The notes: generated by a model not told the origin, from the sequence alone. A DNA stretch of 64,000 nt from Coffea arabica (GCF_036785885.1 NC_092312.1:44309239-44373238); one strand, 5' to 3'. Counted from the first letter of the stretch, positions 12,401 to 27,911 are shown. Made by a program: numbers and translations.

Positions 12401-15068
12401 TTATCTGAATTTGAATCCTTTGGAAAAGCATACAAAGGTGATAGAGAATTGGAGAGGTGGTGGGAGGGAAATACTTAGTCATTTTTTTGGTCATAGTGCA
12501 GTAGCGTTTTCACTGACTTCCAAGCATGATTAGAGCCAAATCTACTTGCAGGACTCTGAGGAAGCTATTTAAGGTGGATCCAGCAGATTACATGATATCT
12601 ATTTGTGGAAATGATGCTCTGCGGGAGCTCTCCTCCCCTGGAAAAAGTGGAAGCTTTTTTTACCTTACCAATGATGACAAGTACATGATAAAGACCATGA
12701 AGAAGGCAGAAGTAAAAGTGAGTTCATTTTTCTGCTTCAAATATGGAAAACACAAATACTTTGTTTTTCTTAATTTGTTGGCATCACTTTTGTGTCTTTG
12801 TTTACCAGTATCAGATCATACCTTTTATGGGAAAATTTATTGTGACATTGTGAAAAGTAATCACGAGCTTTTAGATTTAAGATGATTGTAAATAGCAGCT
12901 TTGTCTTAGTTGACAACTGCTGAAACAGGTACTTTTAAGGATGCTTCCAGCTTATTACAATCATGTTCGAGCCTTTGAGAACACCCTAATTGCAAAATTC
13001 TATGGCCTGCATTGCGTAAAGTTAACGGGATCTGCACAGAAGAAGGTAATCTTCAGGTGTTGTCAATGCTAATATCTGGTGTGAACAACAAACTCCTATG
13101 CTTTCGGTTACACAGTGGATTTAATGTGCAGGTGCGGTTTGTCATAATGGGGAATTTGTTCTGCACAGAGTATGCAATTCACCGGCGTTTTGACTTGAAA
13201 GGTTCTTCCCATGGCCGCTTAACTGATAAACCTGAATCTGAAATTGATTCAACAACTACCCTCAAAGACCTTGATCTTAACTTCATCTTTCGACTGCAGA
13301 AGATCTGGTTCCAAGAGTTCTGCAGGTGATCATTTTCTATTCTTACACTGTGTTGCTAAACTAACAGTAATGTAAGAGAATTTTCTATTTAGGAAAAGTC
13401 ACGATAGTTTTAAGAGTGAAAGATATACAAATCCAGTTTCACATGACTTACCTACATCAATAAGGAAAAGTTATCTGATTAAAGATTTATATTAAAAATA
13501 ATAATTTTTTCCACATGTCTTACCTACATTAGGAAAGGAATGAAAGATAAATTTCAAGTTGAATACTTTCTGATTGAGATTCTTGTAAATTTTCAAGGCG
13601 AATACTCTCTGTTTGATTATTTAAACTTGAACCCTGTTCATGCAGAACTATTAATTGACTTTGGTGCGTAAAGATTTGATTCTTGTAATTTGAGAACTAT
13701 TGCAGATCTGTCTAAGGGGACACTGTAAAACATCTCGAAAACCATCAAATGGGATTCTGAACTAGAGAATGGTTTACTCTTGCATATATTATGAGTATGT
13801 CCAATCGTGTACTAAACATAAACAGCTGAAGTACTGGATGTGGGATAAAAAGTTTGCTTACTGTGATAATTACCTATGTATCATTCCAAAAGCACCATAT
13901 GAACTGTTTCATCAGTTTCAAAACATTACATTTGTTGGATTTTGGGGAACTGTGGTTACAAGCAGTTTACCTTTAGACCTGTTTTGGTGCAAGAATTTGA
14001 CACTCTAATTTAGTAAGTGCATATAAATCTGTTTATTGCAGACAAGGTTTACATGATGATTGTTTTGATATAGGCAGAGATGCATTTGCAGACTGAACAT
14101 TCGGCTAATAAATGCTACTAAATACACATTAGATTTATTTGATTGCATCAGCTGCAGTTTCTTTTATGCAGGCAAGTGGACAGGGACTGTGATTTTCTTG
14201 AGCAGGAGAGAATCATGGATTACAGTCTTTTAGTAGGTGTCCACTTTCGAGAAGTTTCACAATCTGGGGAGCCACTGACATGTGAGGCTCGAAGTTCTAG
14301 AGCAGGGAATACTCCTGGTAAATGTCCAACTTTCATATGAAAACTTCTTCGTTTTTGAAGACTTTCTGTAAGCTGTATGCTTGAATTTGCTTGCAGGAGA
14401 CCTAAATGGTGAAGGAGCAACTCCTCGGCTTTCCAAGGCAGACATGGATCTGCTTTTTGATCCTTCTAGGTAAAACATTCTGACAAAGTGAACCGCAGTC
14501 TTTTCAGCTTAGTTTATTTTGTCATGTCGATTTAAGTTCTAATCCATCGGATTAATCCCCTATATCATGCTTTTCCTCTTTGTCTTAATTCTTCTCTTCA
14601 CATTCACAGCATTTTATTCTGCTTATAAGTGTGTCTATCTCTGTAGTTTTGGTTTTTTGAGCTTGAGGTCTGTTCAACCATCATTAAGCTTCAGTAATTA
14701 GTTTTGTTGTCCATGCCTTCCTTTCTGGTTGATAAGCAGTAAGATCCTTTACTGAACAATAATCGTGTACTGACTTGCTTGGCAGGTGTGCTTCCATTAG
14801 ATTAGGCATTAGTATGCCAGCACGTGCGGAGGCAACAGTCAGAAAAAACGATTTTGAGTTGATTGGAGAACCTACAGGAGAATTCTATGACATTGTACTC
14901 ATTTTCGGTATCATAGATATACTACAAGATTATGACATTAGCAAGAAGCTTGAGCATGCATACAAATCAATCCAATTTGATCCTACTTCAATCTCAGCTG
15001 TTGACCCCAGACAATATTCAAGACGCTTCCGTGACTTTGTATTCAAAGCATTCACAGAAGACAGCTAA
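9466..15068 (+). CDS. PIP5K: Phosphatidylinositol-4-phosphate 5-kinase with MORN repeats, 8 exons, 778 aa
   Basis: Coding exons: 9466-10655, 11721-11888, 12552-12717, 12929-13045, 13132-13325, 14172-14317, 14397-14469, 14786-15068. All introns are GT-AG and the phases join to one frame of 2337 nt. The enzyme phosphorylates PtdIns4P to PtdIns(4,5)P2 at the plasma membrane. Exon 1 carries about eight MORN repeats (roughly residues 60-245; YTGQW, YVGEW, YEGQF and so on), thought to aid membrane targeting and regulation, then a basic linker (KRKRHHH, about residues 363-369). The later exons encode the kinase core: ATP-site lysine region [17 protein letters not shown], the [11 protein letters not shown] catalytic motif near residue 627, and the metal-binding IIDILQD near residue 729. 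Length fits plant MORN-type PIP5Ks (about 700-820 aa). The start MSKELHG resembles the Arabidopsis PIP5K4/5/6 subgroup, from memory. The gene looks intact. Intron 1 (10656-11720) and intron 5 (13326-14171) hold nothing notable. Confidence 0.95.
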
Positions 15069-15600
15069 GGCTATATGCAGTACTTCACTATCTTCTACTA
15101 ACTCCAGGTAGACGTCCTTGAATGGCCAGACACTGATCAGATAAGCATGCCATCCAGCAAAAGTTTCCAAGAGTTTGGCCTTAAAAGCAATTGCCATCCA
15201 CAGATGGACAATGGCTGTCGCAGTCCCATTTTGCAGTAATTTTGCCTTCATAAACTTCTCTTCCTTTTGTTTATAGTTAAAGGTGTCAATACATCAAGGT
15301 ACATAGAATAGCATTTCAAGCAGGGGTACTCAGCAAGCCTGAGTGCGATTGTAAATGAAGATGAAGCCGAGTTAGTAGGGGTTTTTTGGTACTCAAATTC
15401 TTTTTGTCCTTGAGGGTGATTAGCTCAGGGATCTCAGGGCTGTATAATATTGTATACAAAAAAAAGAAAAAAAGAAATAGGAATGGTATTCTTCATATGA
15501 AGCAAAATACAGTCGTTCTCATGTAAATATCCTCCAAAAGACTACTGATTTGATTGTTTCATGATGGATGTTTGTCCTGACCGTGTATCGTATTTAAAAA
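15069..15600 (+). other. Probable 3' UTR and end of the kinase gene
   Basis: AT-rich non-coding sequence follows the stop codon (15066-15068). I see no single decisive polyadenylation signal; AT-rich candidates lie around 15440-15480. The end is inferred. Confidence 0.35.
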
Positions 15601-17372
<1,772 letters not shown>

Positions 17373-17413
17373 TTACCTTTTTTCTCTTAGTTAAATTTCA
17401 ATTAAACTCAGCC

Positions 17414-17434
17414 CAATCTTTTATTAAAAGATTG
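17414..17434 (+). terminator. rbcL 3' stem-loop (plastid-derived)
   Basis: CAATCTTTT-att-AAAAGATTG forms a 9-bp stem about 40 bases after the rbcL stop. Plastid rbcL transcripts carry such an inverted repeat as a 3' processing and stability element. In the nucleus it is a relic. The remaining rbcL-accD spacer (to 18019) holds no gene. Confidence 0.75.
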
Positions 17435-18019
17435 AGCCGAATGCAAAGATTCTATTGCATCTATTTTAGATAAATACATACTTATCTAGATAAAGAATAT
17501 TTTAAATTAAATAAAAAATCTAAGAATAAAATCTTTCTATTACTGTCTTGGATCCACAATTAATCCTCTGGATCCTTAGGGTTGGCATATTCTTTTATAT
17601 TCTGCAGTTTCCCCCAAGCAAGCCGTTTTATACCTATCCCGTATATTGTCCTTTTCGTTCCCTATTGATGGAATAAAACCTTAAGTTATTACTTATTATT
17701 AGTTAGTTATTAGACGAGATTTTACGAAAAAAAGATTTATAGAATAAAACAAATATTTTTTTTTTTCGATGCGAATTTGACACGACATAGGAGAAAGTAC
17801 TCTTTATCATGATATTTATAATGAAGAGGGGTTCCATCATATTATATTCATGTATAGTGACATATTACCCCTGAATTTCCACAAAACAAAAAGAATTTTT
17901 TTCAATACTCAAACTCCCTATTTTATTAGTTACTAAAAAAATTCTAGTGATTGGATTTCTATGTTTATTTTACATAGGAAATAAAATATTCAAATTCAAA
18001 TAAATAAATTTTGGATCGA

Positions 18020-19562
18020 ATGACTATTCATCTATTGTATTTTCATGCAAATAGGAGGCAAGAAAAGTCTATGGAAAGATGGTGGTTTAATTCGATGTTG
18101 TTTAAGAAGGAGTTCGAATGCGGTGTGGGCTAAATAAATCAACGGAAAGTCTTGGTTCTATTGAAAATGCCAGTGAAGGTGATGAGCCGGATATAAAAGA
18201 TAGGACTAAAAACATTCAGAGTTGGGGGGGTCGTGACGATTCTAGTTACAGTAAGGTTGATCATTTATTCGTCGTTAAAGACATTCGGAATTTCATTTCC
18301 GATGACACTTTTTTAGTTAAGGATAGTAATGGAGACAATTTTTCCATATATTTTGATATTGAAAATAAAATTTTTGAGATTGACAACAATCATTCGTTTC
18401 GGAGTGAACTAAAAAATACTTATTGGAATTCTAGTTATCTGAATAATGGATCTACAAGCGAAGATACCTACTATAATCATTACATGTATGATACTCAATA
18501 TAGTTGGAATAATCATATTAATAGTTGCATTGACAGTTATCTTCAGTCTCAAATTTGGATTGAGACTTCCATTGTAAGTGGAGGGGATAATTACAGCGAT
18601 AGTTACATCTATAGTTCCATTTGTGGTGAAAGTAGAAATAATAGTGAAGGAGAGGTTTCGGATATACAAACCCACGTGAAGGGGAGCGATTTTACTATAA
18701 TAGAAAGTTCTAATGATCTCGATGTAACTCAAAAATATAGGCATTTGTGGGTTCAATGTGAAAATTGTTATGGATTAAATTATAAGAAATTTTTGAAATC
18801 AAAAATGAATATTTGTGAACAATGTGGATATCGTTTGAAAATGAATAGTTCAGAAAGAATCGAACTTTCGATCGATCCTAGTACTTGGGATCCTATGGAT
18901 GAAGACATGGCCTCTCTGGATCCCATTGAATTTCATTCGGAGGAGGAACCTTATAAAGATCGTATTGATTCTTATCAAAAGAAGACAGGATTAACCGAGG
19001 CTGTTCAAACAGGCATAGGCCAACTAAATGGCATTCCTGTAGCAGTTGGGGTTATGGATTTTCAGTTTATGGGGGGTAGTATGGGATCCGTAGTTGGGGA
19101 AAAAATAACCCGTTTGATTGAATACGCTACCAAAAAGTTGCTACCTCTTATTATAGTATGTGCTTCGGGGGGGGGGGGGGGGTACGCATGCAAGAAGGAA
19201 GTTTGAGCTTGATGCAAATGGCTAAAATTTCGTCTGCTTTATATGATTATCAATCAAATAAAAAGTTATTTTATGTATCAATCCTTACATCTCCTACTAC
19301 TGGCGGAGTAACAGCCAGTTTTGGTATGTTGGGTGATATCATTATTGCCGAACCCAACGCCTATATTGCATTTGCAGGTAAAAGAGTAATTGAACAAACA
19401 TTGAATACAACAGTACCTGAAGGTTCACAAGCCGCTGAATATTTATTCCAGAAGGGTTTATTCGACCTAATCGTACCGCGTAATCTTTTAAAAAGCGTTC
19501 TTAGTGAGTTATTTCAGTTCCATGCTTTCGTTCCTTTGAATCAAAATGAAACAGAGCACTAA
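18020..19562 (+). pseudogene. accD: accD, two frameshifts (acetyl-CoA carboxylase carboxyltransferase beta)
   Basis: The native start is most likely ATG at 18020 (MTIHLLYFHANR). The frame breaks near 18120, where one base appears lost after KKEFE, and resumes as the ORF at 18118-19206. That part contains the zinc-binding region CENC...CEQC (about 18760-18822) and the start of the carboxyltransferase domain. A run of 16 G at 19167-19182 shifts the frame again; the rest ([18 protein letters not shown] onward) continues to the stop at 19560-19562. Intact plastid accD makes the beta subunit of the multisubunit carboxylase for fatty-acid synthesis. This copy cannot make the full protein. The G run may be real slippage or a sequencing artefact. 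Confidence 0.92.
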
Positions 19563-20308
19563 GTTCAACAATTATTTGTTATTTGTAATAAACGAGTAGT
19601 TAGTTTATCGGAATCAAAGGAAATAAGAATGGAATTTTCTTTGGTGGCATAAGTTCAAATTGTAGAACAAATCAAAAGTTGTGGATAATTCTTTTTTACT
19701 TATATTTCTTATTTCTGATTCTTAATTCAAATTTTTATTAAGAAGTCTCTATTAAAAAAAAGATTGAATTCTTCAAATTAGGCAAACAAAACAAATTTCT
19801 TATTTTATCTTACGTATCAAATAAAATATAAAAAATAAAGAGTTTTTTTTTTATTTTTCTCTATTTCCATTTCCCCAAAATCCCTTATTTAGCTAAAAAT
19901 CTCTGTTGGTTCGGATTCTAACGAATCTTTCGATAATGTGCAACAAACTCTTTCTTTATTAAATTAGAATACAAGAATAAAAGACAAAGAAAAGAAAAAA
20001 TAGATTATCATACATACCTTTCCCTTCGTGTAGAATAAAAAGAAAGATTCAAAAGATAAAAAAGATAAATAAATGAATTTTTTTCCTTCTACACTCCTTG
20101 TGGTTATTCTATATATTTACTTAGATATTTAAATATAGATATATAGATACTTAGATCTATACTCAGAATTTAAAATTGAATTAAATTAATAATAAAATAT
20201 AAATTTAAAATTCATAAGAATTCAAATTCTTAATTATAATTATTGTAAGATATCTTTATTTATAAATAATAATAACAGGTACAAATAATAAATCGAGGCA
20301 CCCATTCT
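19563..20308 (+). other. Plastid accD-psaI spacer
   Basis: Very AT-rich plastid-type spacer with many A and T runs. No gene seen. Confidence 0.8.
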
Positions 20309-20419
20309 ATGATAACTTTCAGCTTTCCCTCTATTTTTGTGCCTTTAGTAGGCCTAGTATTTCCGGCAATTGCAATGGCTTCTTTATCTCTTCATGTTCA
20401 AAAAAATAAGATTATTTAG
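20309..20419 (+). CDS. psaI: psaI, photosystem I subunit VIII, plastid-derived copy with intact frame
   Basis: A 36-residue frame encodes the single-helix photosystem I subunit, recognised by [16 protein letters not shown]. It is too short for most ORF scans. It ends with TAG at 20417-20419. The frame is open, but it sits in nuclear DNA without a transit peptide, so expression as a plastid protein is not expected. A gypsy solo LTR lies 117 bases downstream. Confidence 0.88.
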   Translation: MITFSFPSIFVPLVGLVFPAIAMASLSLHVQKNKII

Positions 20420-20536
20420 ATCCGATGGGACCCAATATCTTCCATTTTTTCAAAACTTAGATTTGTATCATAGCACGGACATATATTTAGTAGAATATGG
20501 TATAACATGTAATTTTTGCCGAACATAAAGGAAAGA

Positions 20537-23310
20537 TGTGAGAACCCGTAAATCCCTAATAATTTTCTTAGGATTTTTCCCATTTAAAGGCATAATTTTT
20601 GCATTTTCTGGCTTAGGAAAATTCTCCTGGTAAATTTTATGAGTAATTATAGTTTTTAGATGATTTTTCTAGTATTGGAGAGTTTTTGAAAAATTAAGAG
20701 TATATAATGGACGTGGGACCCACTAGTGCGAAAAGTTCGCAAAAATTCGGCCAATTAGGTTAAATTCCGGATACTGTGTGAAATTTATCGGGTGTTAAGA
20801 GATAAGAAGAGGAGGTGATTTGATTGATGTGAGAAGGAACCAAGTGATAAAGATGCATTTATGAAGTGCCAAGTGTCACTATATCCTTGGTTAGACTTTG
20901 TTGGACACTATTCACCCTTTTTGACTTTTTACCATTGAGTTAAATATCTCCAAAAAAATCACTAAAATTCACTCTTTTCTTCTCCTCCATGGCCGGTTCT
21001 CTCTTGAGCAAAGAAGAAAGAAACTCTTCAACATTTTAGCTTCCATTTAGCTCAATCTTCCAAAACCAATCACATAAACTAGTTTCTACTCCATAAAATC
21101 CCTCCCTTTGGTGCTAGTAAGTGTTTTTGTGGAAGTGTTCAAGGAAGCTAAGGTGTTCTACAACTCCTTTTCTCTTGTTTACTAGGTAAGTGGTGCTTGA
21201 ACTTCCTCCTACACCTAATGATGCTTAATTTGTGCCTAGTGGTGGCTAAAGTGCTGAAATTTGTGATTTATTTCTTGGTTTGAGATGAATTGGTGAAGTT
21301 TTTATTTTATTGATGAATTTTCTGATTTAATATTATCATGATATTGTGGTTATTTATGATGGTTGGTAATGAGGGGTAATGACTCTAGTAGGTGTAAATG
21401 ATTGGTAATTGCAACCAATTTTGGAATTAGAGGAAGTTAGGGTTTCATAACCCCCTTTTCTGTCCGGTTTTGTATCATATGGTTAGAGACCGAATTGGAC
21501 TTTACTTAAAACATGAAAGTTGTAGGTATTGATGTGTTTGAGGTGCCTGTAAAATTTCAGGTCATTTGGAGTAGTGTAGAGTGAGATATGTCGATTTTAC
21601 TGTTGCTGGGTTGATCAGAATGTGCGAACTGCACTTGTAATCGTCTGTTTTGACTGGAATTGCTTTGGATTTGGATGTTGGTGTCTTCTGATGAAATGTA
21701 GCTGGATGTCTTGGCTACCGCATGCCTTTGGAATCAATGCATTTGGACCTGTATAGACTGAGTTGGACTAATTACAGCATAGTGTGATTTGTAAACCTGC
21801 AATTACGGTTCTGGTTTGGTATTCTGCATTTTTGACCTAGTTGTGCTAGGATTTGGACTGAGTGGCCTTCTACATTGTTGTATCCCTGTCTTTTAGCTTC
21901 GAGATGGTGGGTCTTACACCCTCATCCGATAAGCGTAGCGCATTTTGTGCCATTACCGCATAAGGAGGCCAAAACTGTTTTGTTGTTAGGGCTAATATAG
22001 TTACATTTCCTGATTTTCTGGTTTGCTATCATGCTTATATATGTATATGAAACCCTATTGGGGTTGTGATTGGCATGACTTTATGACTCGTTATTGAGTC
22101 TCATGGTATTTGTTTACGTGTTCTAGGGCGTGACGTTAGTGCACGACGTACTTTGGACGGTGGTGCATGAAACCTCACCTACGTGAGTGGTGAGTATACT
22201 ACTCACTTGGATGTTTATAATGTGGCTTTGCTATATGTGATTGTGATGCCTTGAAGGCTTGTTTGGCTATTGGAAATGATTAGGGTGAGGGTGTACTTGA
22301 CCGCCCTCATTCCTTTTATTCCTGTGAATGACTGTTTACCGTTTCACTGTATTACTGTACTTGCTATATGAGTTATTGGATTCCATTCATGGGATATTGT
22401 TTGGGTGTCGGTTGGACGAGTATCCAACGGCCCTACTGTATTACTGAGCTCGACCCCGTTGGTAGTCACTTGAATCGAGCCAGCGAGGGCTTGGTCGTGA
22501 AAATTGACTAGCCACTGGGACTGAAATGGGAATCTGGTGGTAATGAGACCCTTGGTTCCGGTGTACTCGAGTATCACCTAAAGTTACTGCTTGGAGTGCG
22601 GGCCCGGTTGGGGTATGTTGGGTGGAAGGAATGGAAGTAAAGTGAGGTCTACGGTTTGGTACTTTTAACATTGACGGAGGGTCAATGAGGTTGGATCAAG
22701 AATATAAGCGAGGAAATGGGCTCTTGAGAGCCGTCCGTATCCTTTTACCGTTTTGTTTCATTCCTTAATTGTGTACTTTAATTGAAAGGACATGCTATAT
22801 GCTCTTTGTTGCTTATGTGGTAGTAACTCACTAGGCTTAAGCTCATTCCGTTCCATTTATTTTCCTTACAGGAAATGGATCACTTTTGGAAAGGTTGTAC
22901 TAGCAAGTTGAGCTCATGTAAATGTATCTTTTGAATAGCTCTTTGAATGAAACCCTAATGTGTATTGGGTTCGTTTTCTTTTGATTGGCAAACCAAACAT
23001 GTATATTCATGATGAATGGTTTTTGTGGCATGCCATTTGGTTGTAAATGTTGAATTTCAATATATGTATATGTTGGATTGATGTATGGTTGAACTCCGGA
23101 TTCTGACGTGTCCGGCATTGTTCTTCGTCGGCGCGTTTTTCATTTTTTTTTCTATTTTATTTTATTTTGTGATTTTGACTTGTTTGCGCGCGTGGGTATG
23201 TTCCGGAACGTATTAGATCGACGTACACTGATCCGTTAGTCCTGGCGAGAGTTGGGCAGGCAGTCCGCTAACCTCTTTGGTTCGCCTTAGGGGAAGGTGG
23301 GGCGGTCACA
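20537..23310 (+). repeat. Solo gypsy LTR inserted in the plastid-derived DNA (2774 bp)
   Basis: It starts TGTGAGAACCCGTAAAT and ends GGGGCGGTCACA, the same termini as the other gypsy LTRs here. It is flanked by the 5-bp target duplication AAAGA (20532-20536 and 23311-23315). No second LTR or internal domain is present, so it is a solo LTR from LTR-LTR recombination. The shared hairpins TTGAC-GGAGG-GTCAA (22671-22685) and GGCTCT-TG-AGAGCC (22719-22732) are intact. It interrupts the psaI-ycf4 spacer, so it inserted after the plastid DNA had reached the nucleus. Confidence 0.95.
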
Positions 23311-23603
23311 AAAGAACTCTTATGCCTGCATAAACACGATATATGGTTAAATGAATTCTAGCTGTTTTCAAATCGATCAGGATCACCGGATGGCTGAAAT
23401 AGAAAGTCAGCGGATCTGTATGTATAGTGGGATCATATGAAGAGTATGCTATTATTTTAGATTTAATCAATTTGATGAATTACTCCTAAAGGTTCACACC
23501 AAACTAGTGCTAGTTGATGAGAGTTACTTCGGAAACAAAAAAAGTAAAGTCAAAAAAATTTGAAGTATTCTCTCAATTCTAATAAAATGTAATCGGATCA
23601 AGT

Positions 23604-24158
23604 ATGAGTTTGCGATCAGAGCATATATGGATAGAACTTATAAAGGGGTCTCGAAAAATAAGTAATTTCTGCTGGGCCTTTATCCTTTTTGTAGGTTCAG
23701 TAGGATTCTTATTGGTTGGAATTTCCAGTTATCTTGGTAGAAATTTGATATCTTTTTTTCCGTCTCAGCAAATCGTTTTTTTTCCACAAGGGATCGTCAT
23801 GTGTTTCTACGGAATCGCGGGTCTCTTTATTAGCTCATATTTGTGGTGCACAATTTCCTGGAATGTAGGCAATGGTTATGATCGATTCGATAGAAAGGAA
23901 GGCATAGTGTGTATTTTTCGTTGGGGATTTCCTGGAAAAAATCGTCGCATATTCCTCCGATTCCTTATAAAAGATATTCAATCCATTCGAATAGAAGTTA
24001 AAGAGGGTATTTTTGCACGCCGTGTCCTTTATATGGAAATTCGAGGCCAGGGGACCTTTCCCTTAACTCGTACTGATGAAAATTTGACTCCACGAGAAAT
24101 TGAACAAAAGGCTACTGAATTGGCCTATTTCTTGCGTGTACCAATTGAAGTATTTTGA
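23604..24158 (+). CDS. ycf4: ycf4, photosystem I assembly factor, plastid-derived copy with intact frame
   Basis: The frame is complete at 184 aa, the usual Ycf4 length, and ends [11 protein letters not shown]. Two hydrophobic segments near the N-terminus (about residues 20-45 and 60-90) are the expected membrane helices; the rest is the stromal domain ([21 protein letters not shown]). Residue 3, usually Trp in this family (MSWRSE), is Leu here. In plastids the protein scaffolds photosystem I assembly. The frame is still open, but this is a nuclear relic with no visible transit peptide. Confidence 0.92.
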   Translation: MSLRSEHIWIELIKGSRKISNFCWAFILFVGSVGFLLVGISSYLGRNLISFFPSQQIVFFPQGIVMCFYGIAGLFISSYLWCTISWNVGNGYDRFDRKEGIVCIFRWGFPGKNRRIFLRFLIKDIQSIRIEVKEGIFARRVLYMEIRGQGTFPLTRTDENLTPREIEQKATELAYFLRVPIEVF

Positions 24159-25003
24159 GAAATGCGTGGAAAAATAGATGCTTTTTCAACAAGAGGGAAA
24201 AATACAAGAATCTTTTTTCCTATAACATAACTTAAGTGTGAAGTTTCATCAGAAGGTTTGTTCAATCTAAAGCGGGCGGAACAACCATAAATGGAAACTT
24301 TTTTTGTGGTTTTTTATACGTATGCAAATCCACGCAACTAAAATTAAACAAGTAACAAATCGAAATAAAATATTCATCTCATATATCAAACTATTTCGGT
24401 ATAAAGAAATTAATCTTCTTTTTAAGTTCAATATTTAGTTGGAATTGATACAGATAAATCCTATTTTATAAATTATCTTTTTTGTCAATCGACGTTTTTC
24501 TTCTCCTTTCTTTTGCGTTCCTTAATGACCAATACAAAAATAACAATTAGATTTTTTAATAATGATAACTAGCCAATTTCTATCTTGTTTTGCCACTTTA
24601 ATTATCGCAATCTCCTTCCCTCAATTATTTTATTCCTGACTGTGGGTAATCAGTAAATTTGTTTTGAAATATTGGATATTTTGATATTGAGAGAAAAGGA
24701 GTTCTTTCGTCTCAAAATTTAACTAATATTCATTACTTAAATTAAAGTGGTTCTTTCGATCATTCATCGAAAAAAGACACTTGTTTTGTTGACCGATTGA
24801 GATATCGGGAAAGGTTATTTTTTAATATTTCTTCATTCAAAGTGGATTCTTAATTGATTTCTCTATTCTTTCTAGATTCAATAACCGCAAAGAAAATAGA
24901 TTTATAGGTTTCATACTTTGTATAGAACTCATGTGTGAAAGAAATATTAGATTGCATAGAGTCGATGAATGAGGTGGGTTGATTAACAATTCACAGATGA
25001 AAA
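24159..25003 (+). other. Plastid ycf4-cemA spacer
   Basis: AT-rich plastid spacer. No gene seen. Confidence 0.8.
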
Positions 25004-25693
25004 ATGACAAAAAAGAAAGCATTCACTCCCCTTTTATATCTTGTATCTATAGTATTTTTGCCCTGGTGGCTTTCTCTCTCATTTAATAAAAGTCTGGAAT
25101 CTTGGGTTAATAATTGGTGGAATGCTGGGCAATCCGAAATTTTTTTGAATGATATTCAAGAAAAGAGTATTCTAGAAAAATTCATAGAATTAGAGGAACT
25201 CCTCGTCTTAGACGAATTGATCGAGGAATACTCGGAGACACATCTACAAAAATTTCGTATAGGAATCCAAAAAGAAGCGATCCAATTAATCAACATATAC
25301 AACGAGGGTCGGATCCATACGATTTTGCACTTCTCGACAAATATAATCTGTGTTGTTATTCTAAGAGGTTTTTCTATTTTGGGTAATGAAGAACTTGTTA
25401 TTCTTAACTCTTGGACCCAGAAATTCCTATATAAATTAAGCGACACAGTCAAAGCTTTTTCTATTCTTTTATTAACGGATTTATGTATTGGATTCCATTC
25501 ACCTCATGGTTGGGAACTAATGGTTGGCTCTGTCTACAAAGATCTTGGATTTGTTCATAATGATCAAATTATATTTGGTCTTGTTTCCACTTTTCCAGTC
25601 ATTCTTGATACAATTTTTAAATATTGGATTTTCCGTTATTTAAATCGTGTATCTCCTTCACATGTAGTTATTTATCATTCAATGAATGACTGA
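25004..25693 (+). CDS. cemA: cemA, plastid envelope membrane protein, plastid-derived copy with intact frame
   Basis: The 229-aa frame matches the usual length and ends IYHSMND. It has several hydrophobic segments, including one near the start ([16 protein letters not shown]) and others in the C-terminal half, and the conserved [11 protein letters not shown] block. CemA sits in the inner envelope and is linked to proton and inorganic-carbon exchange. It lies between ycf4 and petA as in plastid genomes. The frame is intact; a functional role in the nucleus is not expected. Confidence 0.92.
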   Translation: MTKKKAFTPLLYLVSIVFLPWWLSLSFNKSLESWVNNWWNAGQSEIFLNDIQEKSILEKFIELEELLVLDELIEEYSETHLQKFRIGIQKEAIQLINIYNEGRIHTILHFSTNIICVVILRGFSILGNEELVILNSWTQKFLYKLSDTVKAFSILLLTDLCIGFHSPHGWELMVGSVYKDLGFVHNDQIIFGLVSTFPVILDTIFKYWIFRYLNRVSPSHVVIYHSMND

Positions 25694-25865
25694 TAAAAGA
25701 TCCACTGATATTAATCTAATCCAACCAGAACCTTTGTTACTTTGTAGTTGTACATAAACAAAACATTGCAAGTCCTACTTACGCTTTCTATTTAGACCCA
25801 TCTGGGGGATTCATCCTATAATTATATTCCAGTAAAATATTATTCCATTAAATTTATTCCAGTAA

Positions 25866-26911
<1,046 letters not shown>

Positions 26912-27788
26912 ACTTGCGGTTGCTTGTTTATACTTTTTCTACGAGATGCTGGGAATTTCTTTTACCGCATTGCTAGTCATAGTATGTAAATTTTGAAGAA
27001 TCCTATTTGACTTTCACCCTATTTCTTTATTTTTTTAGTCAAATTGGGGCGATGGGGCTATGTTACTATTGCCCGATTTCAATGTTATAAAATGGATCAA
27101 TAGTTTTAGATTCTAAATAGAATCCAATTGGATTAGATACCTGACAGAAGTAATCGGGTAATAGAAGGGATATATGGGAAACAAACAATCTCTTCTAGAA
27201 GAGATTATTCGTCTTCCTAGTCTTCGACACAAGAAAGGGAATTTTCTAAACCCTTTTTTGTGTCAAAAGAGTAACGATTCTTGATCCTGTTCTTTAAAGA
27301 TTTCTAGTCTTACTTTCAATTTTTCCAGATGTATAAATAAAAAAACAAGAGGGGTTTTATTGATTAAATAGAACTTTTTATAAAAATTTTCAAATTGGAT
27401 GAGATATTAAAATAAATAGAATAAAGTTCTATTAGTATAGAAAGTATTTGCAAATATCTAATCTACAAAAATATATATTCTATCATCCAAGAAATTGAGT
27501 GATTCCTTCTTTCTTCTAACTTTGAAATGAAAGTACCGATAGATACTGTCAAGGGGCGAGTGTTCTGAATCACTTAATGAAATTCATTTTTCAAAAACAT
27601 CATCAGAAAAAAAAAAAGAAATGAAGTTTTTGAAACAGTAGAAAGGGAAATCTATTTTGTCATTTAGACGAAAAAAAGTATGATTCTTAAGAACTCAACG
27701 GGTCCTCCCCCTTCGAATCAGCCAAAGAAAGAAGGGAATCCCGCCAAGTTCTTACACTTTCATGTCTACAACTTAATTCATTCGATTA
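26912..27788 (+). other. Plastid petA-psbJ spacer
   Basis: AT-rich plastid spacer between convergent petA and psbJ. No gene seen. Confidence 0.8.
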
Positions 27789-27911
27789 CTATAGGGATGA
27801 ACCCAATCTGGAATATGAACCATAAAAGAAAACACCTATTAAACCGATCACAAGAATACTAGTTACAGTACCTACTATCCAAAGAGGAATTCTTCCAGTA
27901 GTATCGGCCAT
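27789..27911 (-). CDS. psbJ: psbJ, photosystem II protein J, plastid-derived copy with intact frame
   Basis: A 40-residue frame beginning [16 protein letters not shown] and ending LGSSL. Two residues that are normally Gly read Ser and Arg here (VTSILV and SYSRLG), which fit G-to-A changes. PsbJ is a small single-helix photosystem II subunit. It is the last gene of the psbE-psbF-psbL-psbJ cluster, on the minus strand, as in plastids. Confidence 0.88.
   Translation of the reverse strand: MADTTGRIPLWIVGTVTSILVIGLIGVFFYGSYSRLGSSL

Noticed and set aside
18409..18756. 115-codon minus ORF antisense to accD
   Set aside because: Shadow of the accD reading frame.
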